Below, piece by piece: positions 1 through 9,800 of a DNA stretch of 60,000 bases. Numbering within the stretch: position 1 is the stretch's first letter; each line of letters opens with the position of its first letter. The notes beneath the pieces are model-generated. The model searched no databases, had not been told where the DNA came from, and worked only from the letters and a program-made list of their open reading frames with translations. The position numbers and the translations under genes are program-made. Source of the DNA: Hydractinia symbiolongicarpus (taxonomy: Eukaryota; Cnidaria; Hydrozoa; Anthoathecata; Hydractiniidae); assembly GCF_029227915.1 (NCBI RefSeq), contig NC_079875.1:10291001-10351000 (forward strand), in the 5' to 3' direction.

Positions 1-877
1 GCCTAGCCTAGTCTCAAAATCTCATCAGTTTTAAGTTGTATTGCTTACGTCATTCTGCGGGTTGCTTTAGTGAGGTAAATGCGTTCTATTAAAAAATTTA
101 GATTAATTACGGAGGCTTGATATAACTTGATTTTTTTAATTTCTGGCAAGCAACTTTCCATTCAAACCTATTATTTAGGACTCTACTCAAACGGGAGTGA
201 TTCTAAACAAATGATAATACATTCTGCTGTACTTTAAACATTTATTCCTTTAAAATAACTTGTGGTTGCACTTTGCTTTTTCTGTGACGGTTCCTCTTTA
301 TCCATACTAATATTTAGATGTTTTAAAGAATCTCTGATGTAATTCATCACTTTAATCTATGTTCAAAAACAATCTACACGGTATACACAACTAACTTTTT
401 AACGATGTTCAAACAATAGATAAAAAAAACGCCGATGGACAGAAAAATCGTCCGAAATGTGGAGATGCTAGAATTATAGAGGTTTGTATAACAGGAAGTG
501 ACTTATGATAGTTTCTTTCGAAGTTTTCACGGTGAAATTGTTCAAATGAAGGAGATGTTCGAATAATGAGAAGTCGAATTTTAGAAAGTCTACAGTACGT
601 TAAAGAATATCCAAAATATCCAAAATAAAAAGGATGTAGTTCTCTCTCAACTTTAATATAATCTAGCAAACCTTTCGAAAACAAGCAAGCCAAACTTTGT
701 ATACAGCTTTTATGTGGGCTCATGCATAGTAGTCTTGTTCTACTGAGATATACGTGTCTTTATTTTAGATAGAGTCCTGGTCACTGTCAGGGTTTAACAA
801 CACTTTCAACAGCATCACAGAACATTGATAGTTAAAAAGATTCGAGTTCCTTAATAAACCTAGAACAGATTTTCTAC
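1..877. other. AT-rich stretch, no gene recognised
   Basis: I see no recognisable coding, RNA or repeat structure here. A minus-strand AATAAA (TTTATT at 759-764) lies about 115 bp beyond the stop codon of the GPCR gene and is a plausible polyadenylation signal for it. A minus-strand open frame at 409-723 has no family features and is probably chance. Confidence 0.5.
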
Positions 878-1729
878 TTATGATTTATTGAACCATTTTT
901 TTACACTTCTAATGCAGATGCTTCTGACTTGTGAACATAAAAAAACATAAATAATAGCGTCTAATATAATTCCCAATGCATATCCAGCGCCCATGATATT
1001 TGTAATCACACTTGAGATTCTCAAATCAAAAACAGCTGCTACAAAGTACACTTGATCTGGCAGTATCATAAAGAAAACATATGAGATGATGATTAAAGTT
1101 GGAATATATAATCCATTGTTTCTTCGCTTTTGTATTCGATTTCCTCCTTCAGATATGCCAGTGGTAACAGATGAAACAGCCACAGAATGTCGTGTCCTGT
1201 TTCGACGCATCTTCTTGTAAAAATAGGCGTACGTGAAAATAGCAGTCAAAAGAAATGCTGCTTCACATACTGGAAAGAAATACACGGTGGTGAAATGTAA
1301 TATCTGTTTATTTGATAATGTCTTTGTCGTTACAACTGCAAATAAAACTGATAAAACCCACATGCAAAAAATAAATATATTTGTTTTCTTTTCAGTACAG
1401 TAAAGTGGGTAACGGATATTCAAATACACAGCAAAGAATCGATCAACGGTCAGTGATATCATAGCTAAACAATAAGCAAGAAAACAGCCCGTCCATTGAT
1501 ACACTGTGATATCCATTGATATTTCCTTATAATGCATGAATTTGAAAAATCTTCTAGCAACGCCTGTAGCGCATAAGACAAGTTCAGCGACGCTTAAATT
1601 CAACAAATACAACCATTGATTTTTATTGAGTGAAGATTTTTTCGTTTGATGTAATAGATAGATTCCAAATGAATGAAAGATAACTCCAAGCGAAAACAGA
1701 AATAATACCAGTACTTGTGCAAACTCCAT
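878..1729 (-). CDS. Rhodopsin-like (class A) G protein-coupled receptor, intronless
   Basis: A 283-aa seven-helix membrane receptor expected to signal through G proteins at the plasma membrane; its ligand is unknown. Hydrophobic segments lie near residues 4-26, 38-60, 78-100, 117-136, 148-171, 208-230 and 242-265. TM2 carries NLSVAE (44-49), with Glu at the usual Asp 2.50. The end of TM3 has DRF (96-98) in place of DRY. TM6 keeps the proline (224), and TM7 has DAIIY (257-261) in place of NPxxY. The Cys at 3.25 and a Cys in the second extracellular loop are both absent, and the N-terminus is only a few residues long. Both traits occur in melanocortin/adenosine/lipid-type (MECA) receptors, so I infer a lineage-specific relative of that group. 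The start is the ATG at 1727-1729; the frame stays open four codons upstream but has no other ATG. The gene is a single exon, as is common for cnidarian orphan GPCRs. Confidence 0.85.
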   Translation of the reverse strand: MEFAQVLVLFLFSLGVIFHSFGIYLLHQTKKSSLNKNQWLYLLNLSVAELVLCATGVARRFFKFMHYKEISMDITVYQWTGCFLAYCLAMISLTVDRFFAVYLNIRYPLYCTEKKTNIFIFCMWVLSVLFAVVTTKTLSNKQILHFTTVYFFPVCEAAFLLTAIFTYAYFYKKMRRNRTRHSVAVSSVTTGISEGGNRIQKRRNNGLYIPTLIIISYVFFMILPDQVYFVAAVFDLRISSVITNIMGAGYALGIILDAIIYVFLCSQVRSICIRSVKKWFNKS

Positions 1730-2763
1730 TTTTGTTTTCAACCTAAAATTCTAACCATTCTCTTGATCAGATGTTTTGATCTGTTTGTTTTTTGTTAATC
1801 ATCAAATTTAATATTCAATTTTAAATTGTGTTAAAAAAATTCTTTAGAACAAGTTGGAGAAAAAACTTTTAACTAAAAATTGAAAAGAATAGTTACAAAA
1901 AAAGAATAAGCTCAGTACTTTCTTAAAATAATCACAAAGCGAAGTGACGTTTGAACTAAAGCCGTGATAGACGAGATTGAGATGTCACACGAAGCGGAAG
2001 AAAAATAAATAAATTGCACTAAATGTAAATCCAGTAAAATTGTAGTTGAACTTTTACTCAACTATCCGTTAGTCAAAAAGTTGTTTGAGATAAGATCTAG
2101 TAAGATCACATCATCCCATCAAATGGTTGCTTGTTTTTGTAAAAAAATACGATAATCTTTATAACTGAGTGTCGAATGAGGATTAAAAAAGGTGTTCTCG
2201 TGTATGGTGGTTTCACTCGTTTTATTTTGTGTTAGGTCTGTTTGTCTCAGGTGATTGTACATTGGTTACTATTCCAAAAAGAAGATTTTTTGTTTGATAG
2301 CTAGTAGATTTCACTTTTCCTAGGTGAAGGATCACAAATATGGCCACTTAGGCTTTACTAATACGCACAAATACTTGACTTTAATACTGAAAGATTTATT
2401 GTTTTGTTATGTGTTAGTAAGTTATTGTAATAAACCTTTGGGAGGAAATGTGTCGCGCTGTTTCAACTGACATTATCAATTTCTATATTTTTGTGTCAAT
2501 GGTAATATTGGCTATTATATAGCTGTTTGAGGAGACCGAGGTTACTTTCTTATAGTCCCAAAAAAAAATATTTCATCAAGGAATACCAAATATGTGCATA
2601 TTTAAAAAATATTAGCCAAAGTGACGGAGCTCTGTCGGTTTATAGCCAAAGAATGGGGTTGGACTTTCTTTTTATATAAGCCTATATGCCAGAAATTGTA
2701 CTTAACACACTCGATGTTGTCTATAAACATTTGAATGGTTTCTGGGTCCTTTAAAAATCTGTA
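1730..2763. other. Intergenic, no gene recognised
   Basis: AT-rich sequence between the GPCR start and the left target duplication of the helicase transposon. I see no open frame with family features. It should contain the GPCR promoter, but I could not pick out a convincing core element. Confidence 0.4.
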
Positions 2764-2772
2764 AGAAGGACC

Positions 2773-2853
2773 CAACCTCGTTCCCAGGGCATTTTGCCTT
2801 GTTGATAAAGCTGATAGCGGCGAAAAGGCCCTGGAACAGACTGGTCACATGAT
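2773..2853 (+). repeat. Left terminal inverted repeat of the helicase transposon
   Basis: The outer block at 2776-2789 (CCTCGTTCCCAGGG) and inner block at 2829-2853 match, inverted, 7182-7195 and 7114-7138. The spacer between blocks is 39 bp here and 43 bp at the right end, and is not conserved between the two ends. The left copy of the 9-bp target duplication is immediately outside. Confidence 0.85.
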
Positions 2854-3095
2854 CGCTTATATTTTATGATAATTATACCCAAAATAAGATTTATACATAG
2901 TTGTCTTTCGCGGCAGTAACAACAAACATGGCAGCTGGGTTGTTGGTCTCCAGCTTTAAAAAATTGACTCAACATTAGAAAAGATTAGGGATTGTGATAT
3001 TATTTATATATATAGCTAGTTATTATTATTATATGTAACATAAGACACCAGGAATAGATAGAAATTTAAGTTTTTAGTTGCATGTAAAATACAGG

Positions 3096-3204
3096 CAAAT
3101 GTAACTACCTTTACTGATTTGTTGTGTAGCAGACCAGACATAAAGATGCAAATGTCACTAGCTTTACCGATTTGTTGACGTTGTAGCAGATTAGACATAA
3201 AGGT
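3096..3204 (+). repeat. Two-copy tandem repeat, unit about 53 bp
   Basis: Copies begin at 3096 and 3149 and share the order 'caaatgt...acttt-a-c-gatttgttg...gtagcag...agacataaag'. They lie upstream of the transposon's plus-strand gene, inside the element, and could be transposase-binding or promoter repeats; that role is a guess. Confidence 0.6.
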
Positions 3205-3443
3205 AGCTAGCTACCTTTTCGCTAAAGTAATGCAATAAGTAATAAGCCTTTTTTTTCCTTCTGTATATGAAACAGCCTGCTATGTTTAAACTACTTTATG
3301 TTGAGTGTACAAAGGAATATAGTAACTATATTGTTTTTTTGTTTTAGTTTAGCTAGCTACATATTGCTAAGTTAGTAGTGATAACAGTGCAATGTTTCAA
3401 GTCAGTTTTGGAGTACTTTTGTCAATGTCATCTTCACATTGTA

Positions 3444-6004
3444 ATGGCTGAAGTTGTTAATACACCAACAAAGATATATACTAAACATGCCACTTTACCT
3501 AAAAATGAAGTGCTTTGTCGGTTATGCTGTATTGTCACTGCTCAAAACCATGTGACAAAATGTTTTTCAAAAAGTGAAGAAAAAATTTACCTAACATTTA
3601 AAATTGAGCAAACATGTGGAATAAGAGTGTCACAAGATGATGGAATGTCTGATGCTATATGTCGTAAATGTATATCTTTAATTCAAAAAATGCATGAATA
3701 CCGATGTCCGTGCCAAAAAAATCAAAGTTTACATAGACAAAATGTTTCAGTTAAACGTTGTGCAGTTTCTTCACCAAGTAAAACCACATCTGTGGCAAAA
3801 AAGAAGCTTTTTGAAAATAAACCTGCTCTCTGTGATGTCACAAACATACAAAGAAATAAAGAAAATTGTGAAAATTCCATGGTAGACTTTGAAAGTAAAA
3901 TGTTGCTGGAGGTTGAAAGTGATTCTGCAAAACTTTGTAGGAGAACTAAACCATCATACTTACATGATACAAGCTACAATGACTTACAGACATTTGATTT
4001 CGAAAGTTTATGGGAAGAGTTAGAATCAAATCATTCTTTATTGTTGAAAATTTTGCTAGCAAGCACTGGTAAATTACACCAACCCTTGAGTAATAGTTTA
4101 AAAGTTAAACTTTGTTTTGTCTATTCAGTGTTAATGCAGATTAGATGGCATGAATTAAGTCGACTACAGAGAATTAACACCATTCTTGCAATTGAAGGAG
4201 GTTGCAGTAGACAGGTATTATATATACAACTCTATTTCAACATACTTTAGTTTTTATCCAAATCAAAATATCAAAAATAAAAAAGTCTATATACAATTAA
4301 ATTAAACTTCACAAAAAAATCAAAAAATCAAAATTATAGTAACATAACATAACAGCAGCAATAAGTTTTACCACATGTACACAAATTTTTAATAAGAAAC
4401 TTAATTATTATGAAACAAAAGGCTAAGATTATATAGGTAATTTTAACTGCTAACTCACAAAGTATTGGGAAAATTGAAAAATTAAATTAATTGGCTTGGA
4501 AAAGCATTTTAAAGGCTTAAAGGAGGGGTCAGCTCTAAACCGTTCTAAAAAAGTATCAAACTAAACCTAAAAAGTATGACCTAAACCTAAAAAATGTGAT
4601 ATAAAGTAGCTTTATCAAAACTTTAAAGAAAGATTTTTATATTGGCTTAGATAGACTAGAGGTAAATTAAATACTTCCAAGTCGTTTATTTGATATTACA
4701 TACATATACAATTTATATAGTTCCAAAGAAGATTAAATCAAGTTGGATTTTGCTTATCGAATTCAATGCGCGATGTTTTGTTAAAATTAGCAGGTGGTCA
4801 TTTTATGGAAAAGGCTGTTAATATTATCAGAAATGGTGGATCTTTGCGTGGTACATCAGATAACTGGGATATGAGGGTGCTTGTGGCTACAAGGAAAAAT
4901 GTTGACAATAACGACCTCCACATGATGGCCAGTAATCTAATTGAAAATCGAATACCATTGCAACATCTGTCTAATGATATTCCTTTAATCAAAAGTGTAC
5001 GTACTGCATCACCAAATTTGTTTATGCCAAATGTTCAAGAATGGCAACATTATGCTGACACCTCGAACATTTTAATTGGGAGAATAATGTTGGAATTTCT
5101 TTCACAATTTAAGTTTTTAAAAAACGTGCTGCCAGTGCATTTACCTCACCCACATAGTGAATGCATGAAACAAAAATCAACCATTATTTCCATGCCAATT
5201 ATTAACACAAACGAATCAAAATATTCAGACTGTGTTGAAATTCTTAGAACGTTTGAAAATTGGATTGCAGAAATCTACTATCAAGCGGGACAGTTAGAGA
5301 AGTTACCAGACCCACAGCGGTTACCAAATACAGTAGATGTTGACTATCAAGCAGATCCTGGTCAGACCATTGGTCATGTTGTTTTTACTGAAGACGATCC
5401 CATGAGGGAAATGAAAATACCTTTTTCTGGAGATCAGCTCACAAGAGTTCGGTTTGCTGGTGCAAAACACCTTCTTGGTGGAGCACACACACCATCTGAC
5501 CGTTTGGAACACTGTGCTCCATTTAAACCTGTGATGTGGCATTGCAAAGCGTCACTATTGCAGTACAGTTATTCCCTGCTTTATGCACCTGAATCAGTCA
5601 AAGAAATTGGAACTCTTAAATATTTCAGGGAAAAGTATAACCGAAAACCGTCTAAAGTATTAGATTCATATGAAGGTAGTGAACAATTATTTTTAAGTAC
5701 GGGTCGTGCCTACATAATCGTCGCATTAATGAAATTTCTGGGTATGAGCTCTCTAGAAGACAGACCATCAAATTATCCGTTTCCAGTCAACATTACACAT
5801 GACAAAGAAAAGCAAAGAAGGTATTTTGATGATGTGTTAGGTACATTTGTTCAAAATTTTTTGTTCCAAAAAAATCCAAATGTCACAGGAGGGGATGATT
5901 ATGTCAAGAACTATGGGTTATGTTCGATTTTTCTTACTATTTTAATTTTGCAAATGAAGGATACAGCCAAAGAGGGTGATGGTAATAGTTGCAGTAAGGG
6001 CTAA
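3444..6004 (+). CDS. ZAD zinc-finger / DUF6589-like protein, probable transposase (exons 3444-4214 and 4721-6004)
   Basis: Two exons join in phase 0 to give about 684 aa. The intron 4215-4720 begins CAG|GTATTA and ends TTTATATAG. The junction reads through cleanly (CSRQ into FQRRLNQVGF). The N-terminus has a ZAD-like metal-binding pattern, CRLC (25-28) and CRKC (73-76), separated by 44 residues. The second exon carries a NWD motif early and a GDQLTRVRFAGA segment followed by DRLEH; these resemble what I remember of the DUF6589 family. The protein ends shortly after KDTAKEGDG, where I would expect the family to continue, and a possible donor (GATG|GTAATA) lies there, so the C-terminus is probably missing or in a lost exon. 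The start is the ATG at 3444 (MAEVVNTP). I infer a nuclear DNA-binding recombinase acting on the element's ends; the catalytic residues are not proven. Confidence 0.72.
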
Positions 6005-6472
6005 CATAGATGCTTTTGGAAAATAAGTGCGCACTGTGGAAAGTTCTTTAAAATCTTTTCTAAATTCTTCTCCCCTGAAATGTATATTTAGATATTTTAT
6101 TGGTTAATTTTTTTTTTATATAGAAGTACATAGTCCTTTTTAGAGCAGCACCTTATTAATTTATTTTGTTATATATTTTTTATTAATTATTTTCTTTGTC
6201 AACCTGACAAAGAAATAATCGAAACGTAAAATCATAATGAAATGACATTTTTTTTGACTCCATATGTATAGCTAGCTATTCGAGGTAATTTAATGACATG
6301 ACCAGCTATTGTTGCAGGTAGCTTATCTACTTCAGGTTTTCCACAATACAGTACACATAGCTAGTCATAACATTGTAAATTACTTTAACTTAGTCAAAAA
6401 TGTTTCTAAGATGTAGCTAACTTGTTCTTAAATATATATATGAGAAGAAAAAAACAGTATATATATACTTAC
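6005..6472. other. Non-coding middle of the helicase transposon
   Basis: No conserved helicase or DUF6589-like residues appear on either strand. The region has an inverted repeat around 6190-6215 (TTTCTTTGTCA/TGACAAAGAAA) followed by CGAAACGT. The missing ends of both flanking genes would be expected here, which suggests an internal deletion. Confidence 0.5.
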
Positions 6473-7142
6473 CAAAATTCTACACAATGGGCCTCGTCAA
6501 TAACAATTCCAACAACATTATCTTGATACACAGTTGACTTTAATAAATTTCTGCCTTGCTCGGAAAGTATTGCCTCTGGATGAGCGAAGAGTAGATTTAT
6601 ATCCCCTTCTTGCACCTTTTTTGATATATTGATTTCTTCATGAGTTTTCATTTTGGCAAAAAAACTTTCATAAGAGCTTGTGGAACTATTATTGCAATGA
6701 AGTGACATTGCTGAAATACCAACACTGTTTAAAAACTGCACTTGGTCTTCTATAATTGAAGATAAAGGACACACCACAATAACGAAATTTTCCTTGTACT
6801 TTTTTGTGGTATAACGTCAGGAAGAAGTTGAAAAATTAACGACTTTCCATAACCCGTAGGAAGGACAGCTACAACATCCCTGCCCTTTAAAAGAGCTTCA
6901 AAACATTGAACTTGTTTAGGCTTAAGGCAGTGAGAAGGAAAACCTTCGTGCAAATTAAATACAAAATCCAAACGTTTCAACACATCCATCTTTTGGCTAT
7001 CTCCTATCTCGCTTGTATTAATGCGTCTCTGTTTAAGCTTGAGACGAGCGTCAAATTTGCATCTCATTATCTCTGGAATTTCAAAAATGCCCAGTATATC
7101 TGGGCATTTTTGTATCACATGACCAGCCTGTTCCAGGGTCAT
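6473..7142 (-). pseudogene. RecQ-like SF2 helicase, N-terminal exon with frameshift
   Basis: This encodes the first part of an ATP-dependent DNA helicase. In order: KPKQVQCFEALLKGRD (Q-motif region), Walker A in LPTGYGKSLIFQ, motif Ia region VVCPLSSIIEDQV, and the Walker B box DEAH (IVIDEAHCVEFW). The ATG at 7140-7142 lies inside the right terminal repeat, so the first dozen residues are TIR-encoded. A single-base frame change occurs near 6805-6815, at an A-run between the Walker A segment and VVCPL. The exon ends at a strong donor, G|GTAAGT (donor at 6467-6472), directly after DEAHCVEFW. Motifs III-VI and the RecQ C-terminal parts are not found downstream. I infer an inactivated transposon-borne helicase, not the host RecQ gene. 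Confidence 0.8.
7082..7112. repeat. Perfect 13-bp hairpin just inside the right TIR
   Basis: The arms CAAAAATGCCCAG (7082-7094) and CTGGGCATTTTTG (7100-7112) are perfectly complementary around a 5-nt loop (TATAT). The hairpin abuts the right TIR and lies in the helicase reading frame. No equivalent is seen inside the left TIR. Confidence 0.8.
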
Positions 7143-7198
7143 TGTTGGCCACTCCGAAATAACGGCTCAGGGGCCACAAGACCCTGGGGACGAGGATG
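7114..7198 (-). repeat. Right terminal inverted repeat of the helicase transposon
   Basis: Inner block at 7114-7138 and outer block at 7182-7195 are inverted relative to the left end. The element's last base is 7198, followed directly by the right copy of AGAAGGACC. The outer 41 bp match, with four differences, the right half of the MITE at 57444-57533. Confidence 0.85.
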
Positions 7199-7207
7199 AG
7201 AAGGACC

Positions 7208-8836
7208 AACTATACTCGTCCGAAAATAAATTAAGTTTTTTCTTCAATAGCGTATTAAATAAATAGACGGAGGGAGTAGCTGGAACTAACGCTTATTCCG
7301 GCTCTTTATTACCCCGCTAACATTATGTATTTTATGAACAAACATTGTCGAATAAAAAAAGGGAAAAATTATGAATATTCTATTAGGTATATGTAACTAG
7401 CTGCTGTGGAATTGCAAGTTTATTATTTTTTACAACGCAGTTGAAATTTTTATTTCTTGTTTAACCACGACTGAATATTTTTTATGTGATGTTGGTCCAC
7501 GATTAAATCCCATTGCTTTATCTTTATGCAGTGATTTCTCTGACTACACTTTTGTAATGAGAAAAATTCTCAGCGCCTGTTTTTATATATATATATATAG
7601 ACAAGCGCTGGTAACTTTGAAATACTTTGAGTGCTAAATATCCGCTTGCCCGGAGTACAGCTATCAGATGGAAAGTTTCAGAACGTCTTGCTGGGATTTT
7701 GCTTTGAGAAACTGTAAACTCGCCGCTTACTTGGCGAGGTTGCGACTTGATGTAAACAAGCGCTGGTAACTTAGGCAGCAAAACAACCTAAACTGTCTGT
7801 CTGAAAAGACTATGTTAAGCGTTCTACAAGTTGGTTTAAATTTTAACTTTCGAATTACCTAAATATAGCAATGGAATGTTGGATGAGAGATATAGTGAAG
7901 AATCGGGATTTTTTAAATAAAAAGTAAAAGAAGCCAATAAATTGCATTTGAACACAATCTATGACAAAGAAAGTTCACAACAGGTTCTTGAATGCCACAC
8001 ACATGTTGAATCTATTCACAAGCATCACTGCTTTTTCATTGAGTAGAAAAGTTTGACAGATAGAATCTTCATTATCAATATCGTCCATTTTGCATGAACT
8101 CAATCACCTGTGTGGAAAACAATGGTACAGAGACATTAGTGTTTGTAGTCATTGTTAGTAAACTGGAAAACCTAGCTCACTGATTACAACCACTACACTT
8201 GAAAATATCTTTAGAACGATTTTCAATTGATACGACACCAGCACAGTTAGTACAGTTTTTGTACAATTTACTAACAACTACAACAACTTGCCAATGGAAA
8301 ATTCCCTTTTTTAATCAGGGTGCAAGGCAATGGACTGCATTACAGTTTAGAGATTTCGAATTTAAAGGGACACGATTCACCATAGATTTCTTGAACCATG
8401 ATATTATAAAATTTTAAAAAGTCAATTTTTTTTTCCAAAGGGACAACGCTATTGTTGCACTGTCTTGAATGAAAACTTCCCAAAGTTTGATTGCTTTATA
8501 AAAATGAAGCTTATTAGAAAAATACTTATACGATGACAAAAACCTTCCACAGACCATTGCCATAACCTCTTTTTAAAAGAACAATGCTAAGCATAAAAAG
8601 GAACTGTTATCAACATGATGCAAATGTAACTTCTTTGGATAATTTTGTTTACTTCATACAAACATGTAACAACAGGTTTTAATGTAACGATGTACTGCTC
8701 AGAACTTGATTATAAATGAGGTGCAAGCATTATTATCGAATCAATCACCTGAAAATTATAGTGCGTCCAAAATACCATTATCTGTATTACTTATCTCTAT
8801 TATTTTATATCTCTTATATATCTTTTACTTTTAGTT
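7208..8836. other. Intergenic; 17-bp direct repeats at 7601 and 7756
   Basis: No supported gene. ACAAGCGCTGGTAACTT occurs at 7601-7617 and again at 7756-7772, bracketing about 155 bp of moderately GC-rich sequence. That interval contains a small hairpin (CTCGCC...GGCGAG near 7715-7735). It could be a short LTR-like or retrozyme-like unit, but I see no hammerhead core. The rest is AT-rich and featureless. Confidence 0.45.
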
Positions 8837-8886
8837 CTACTAGAACAAGTTTTTATATTCTGTGTAAAGTTTTAAATGAAAGTTAT
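8836..8886 (+). repeat. Left half of a copy of the MITE family, interrupted by insertion
   Basis: The segment before the TTAA at 8887 matches the interior of the inserted MITE at about 9137-9190, with similar wording through AAAGTTATTTAA. Its continuation is at 9635-9800. Confidence 0.7.
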
Positions 8887-9634
8887 TTAACCCTATTCGG
8901 TCCGGGGTTTTTCGAACATACTATGACCGGGGGGGGCGGATTCCGCCCCCCCTCAATAACTTTTTATAGGATTGCTCAAATTGAATCAAACTTGGCACAC
9001 TTATAGTACGTCATAAAAGGAACAAAATGGCGCCATTAAACTTTTGCTTGCGTCAGCACATTTTCTGTGACGTCATCAGAAGCTTAAAAATTGTTAAAAA
9101 TGCCACTATCTGCTTAAAATATAATTACTTTTGTTCTAGAGCGAATTTTTACATTCTCTTTGAAGTTTCTGAAAGCTAAATAAAAGTTATTTAACATATC
9201 TTCCGGTTTTTACATGGATCCGATAAAAAATTGCCAAAAATTGCCCGAAAATCCGTTTTTTTTCGATTTTCGGGTAAAATCCAAAAAAATCGGAAAATCG
9301 GATTAGTCACGTGTTCAAATTATTCACAATGATTCTTCTTGATGAAACAAAGTTGTGTTGCAAGTTTCAAGTTCAAAGGATAATCCTAACAGGAGTTATT
9401 ATAATTTCCCCATTATAAGGATTTCATAGAGATTTTTAGGGGTAGTTTCGAGTAATGGCCAATATCACAGCCTCTGAAAGGTATGGGACCTAAAAAATTA
9501 GCATGCAGGTGTCTAATAGATAAATGTTGAAACTCAGTAAGTATCATAGCCATATAACAAAGCAATCAGGAGTTATTAAAAAAAAACCGTCAGGGGGGGC
9601 GGAATCCGCCCCCCCCCGGACCGAATAGGGTTAA
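8887..9634. mobile_element. piggyBac-like MITE with TTAA target duplication
   Basis: The ends are perfect 21-bp inverted repeats including the target site: TTAACCCTATTCGGTCCGGGG at 8887-8907 and its complement at 9614-9634. TTAA duplications and termini starting CCCT are typical of piggyBac-class cut-and-paste elements. Both ends also carry a GC-rich subterminal palindrome, GGGGGGGCGG-ATT-CCGCCCCCCC near 8930-8955 and GGGGGGGCGG-AAT-CCGCCCCCCC near 9595-9617. No coding capacity is seen, so mobilisation would need a transposase from elsewhere. Confidence 0.85.
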
Positions 9635-9800
9635 CATATAATTTGGTTTTTTACATACTTCGCGTGAAAAGTTAAAAAAATCGCCAATGAAATGCTATTT
9701 TCCCCAATTTTTGGGTAAAATCCGTAATTAAAAGTAAAATCAGGTTGATCACGTCGAAACTTAATAAAATGATTCCCTTTGATGACACAAAGTTGTGTTG
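9635..9800 (+). repeat. Right half of the interrupted MITE-family copy
   Basis: This sequence parallels 9195-9362 inside the MITE (for example CATAT...GGTTTTTTACAT, GGGTAAAATCC, ACAAAGTTGTGTTG). The inserted MITE therefore landed in an older relative of itself. Confidence 0.7.

Larger units (their letters stand above)
2773..7198. mobile_element. 4.4-kb TIR DNA transposon with ZAD-DUF6589-like gene and RecQ-like helicase fragment
   Basis: The element is bounded by inverted ends (CAACCTCGTTCCCAGGG at left; CATCCTCGTCCCCAGGG at right, read inward) and flanked by a perfect 9-bp direct repeat, AGAAGGACC, at 2764-2772 and 7199-7207. Each end is about 80 bp with two conserved blocks: the outer 14-mer and an inner 25-mer (2829-2853; inverted at 7114-7138). 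Inside are a plus-strand spliced gene (3444-6004) and a minus-strand helicase exon (6473-7142), convergently arranged. From memory, a helicase-encoding lineage of Academ transposons (AcademH) is known in animals and fungi, and DUF6589-like proteins may be its transposases. Assignment here is tentative, because I recall short target duplications for Academ. Both genes look truncated toward the middle of the element (6005-6472), so this copy is probably an internally deleted, inactive derivative. Confidence 0.82.

Noticed and set aside
409-723. 104-codon minus-strand frame
   Set aside because: No domain, no splice context and composition like the flanks; probably chance.
6190-6232. Hairpin followed by CGAAACGT, reminiscent of a hammerhead ribozyme
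   Set aside because: The CUGAUGA core is absent (CTGACAA instead), so the ribozyme fold is not supported.
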